A stretch of 14,923 nt of DNA from Oscillospiraceae bacterium (GTDB lineage: Bacteria > Bacillota_A > Clostridia > Saccharofermentanales > Saccharofermentanaceae), in the NCBI GenBank assembly GCA_902803365.1, contig CADCPU010000053.1:1-14923 (forward strand), in the 5' to 3' direction. The translations under genes and the position numbers were made by a program. Shown here piece after piece: positions 14,600-14,923 of this stretch (position 1 is the first letter of the stretch; each line of letters begins with the position of its first letter). The notes beneath the pieces are model-generated. The model worked only from the letters and a program-made list of their open reading frames with translations. It did not search any database and had not been told where the DNA came from.

Positions 14600-14923
14600 A
14601 TGGCAAGTTTGTCTTTCCAGCACGTTTACAAGAAGTACGAAGGCGGCGTTGTTGCTGTTTCCGACTTTAACCTTGAGATCGCTGATAAGGAGTTCGTTAT
14701 CCTCGTAGGTCCTTCCGGTTGCGGTAAGTCTACAACACTCCGTATGCTCGCAGGTCTCGAAGATATTTCCGAGGGTGAGATCTACATCGAAGATCGTCTC
14801 ATCAACGACGTTCTTCCTAAGGACAGAGATATCGCAATGGTTTTCCAGAACTACGCTTTGTATCCTCACATGACAGTACGTGAGAACATGGCATTCTCCC
14901 TTAAGCTCCGTAAGATGCCTAAG
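14600..14923 (+). CDS. ugpC: Sugar ABC transporter ATP-binding protein, UgpC/MsmX type (cut by the window edge)
   Basis: This is the nucleotide-binding subunit of carbohydrate importers; MsmX-type ATPases often serve several sugar transporters. The 108 visible residues show Walker [10 protein letters not shown] (37-45) and the Q-loop [10 protein letters not shown], with the N-terminus typical of the family. The C-terminal part, with the signature motif, Walker B and the regulatory TOBE domain, is beyond the window. A GGAGGT site lies 9 bases before the ATG. A full-length protein would be about 365-375 residues. The gene name is by resemblance; the sugar is not known. The control region upstream holds a long-spacer promoter and a cre-like palindrome. 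Confidence 0.93.
   Translation, partial: MASLSFQHVYKKYEGGVVAVSDFNLEIADKEFVILVGPSGCGKSTTLRMLAGLEDISEGEIYIEDRLINDVLPKDRDIAMVFQNYALYPHMTVRENMAFSLKLRKMPK

Noticed and set aside
1..14923. Search for CRISPR arrays, tRNA genes, insertion sequence ends, phage or toxin-antitoxin genes
   Set aside because: None was seen on reading both strands; all sizeable coding regions are accounted for by the listed genes.

Overview
The window looks like chromosomal DNA from a Clostridia-class Bacillota, possibly an Oscillospiraceae- or Lachnospiraceae-type gut or rumen anaerobe. The evidence is gene content and synteny: the small SRP RNA just upstream of dnaX, veg followed directly by ispE, a formate-tetrahydrofolate ligase, a LacI-type sensor fused to GGDEF, a Thr/Glu-rich surface-protein linker, and Gram-positive SigA-like promoters with strong Shine-Dalgarno sites. 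The exact lineage is inferred, not shown. No phage, insertion sequence, CRISPR array, tRNA or rRNA was seen.

Left part, all minus strand (about 1-5893). Reading in the direction of transcription: a monofunctional formate-THF ligase (fhs), a membrane-anchored class A beta-lactamase-like protein whose catalytic motifs are mostly lost, a cytoplasmic LacI-like periplasmic-binding/GGDEF protein, the SRP RNA (ffs) with its own promoter, and the N-terminal 237 codons of dnaX, cut by the window edge. Promoters are visible before fhs and ffs, and a -10 only before the GGDEF gene.

Middle, plus strand (about 6042-7389). A near-consensus promoter drives veg (TTG start) and ispE, as in Bacillus. ispE meets the next operon tail to tail, with overlapping stop codons and no terminator.

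Arginine operon, minus strand (12203 down to 7386). The order is argC-argB-argD-argF plus a GNAT acetyltransferase whose start overlaps the argF stop. The promoter (TTGACT-17-TATATT) is covered by two ARG-box-like palindromes 20 bp apart, the expected layout for ArgR repression. argJ, usually found between argC and argB, is absent. The ArgB has the N-terminal helix typical of arginine-inhibited kinases.

Right part, plus strand. A divergent promoter drives a 673-residue polytopic membrane protein of glycosyltransferase-C-like character. After a weak terminator comes an unusual promoter (22-bp spacer with nine T), a cre-like palindrome, and the start of a UgpC/MsmX-type sugar ABC transporter ATPase, cut by the right edge.

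Overall the region is mostly conserved housekeeping genes. The least explained items are the pseudoenzyme-like serine hydrolase, the LacI-GGDEF protein next to it, the GNAT coupled to the arg operon, the membrane protein at 12334-14355 and the odd control region before the ABC ATPase. I found no clear evidence of a wholly new multi-gene system.
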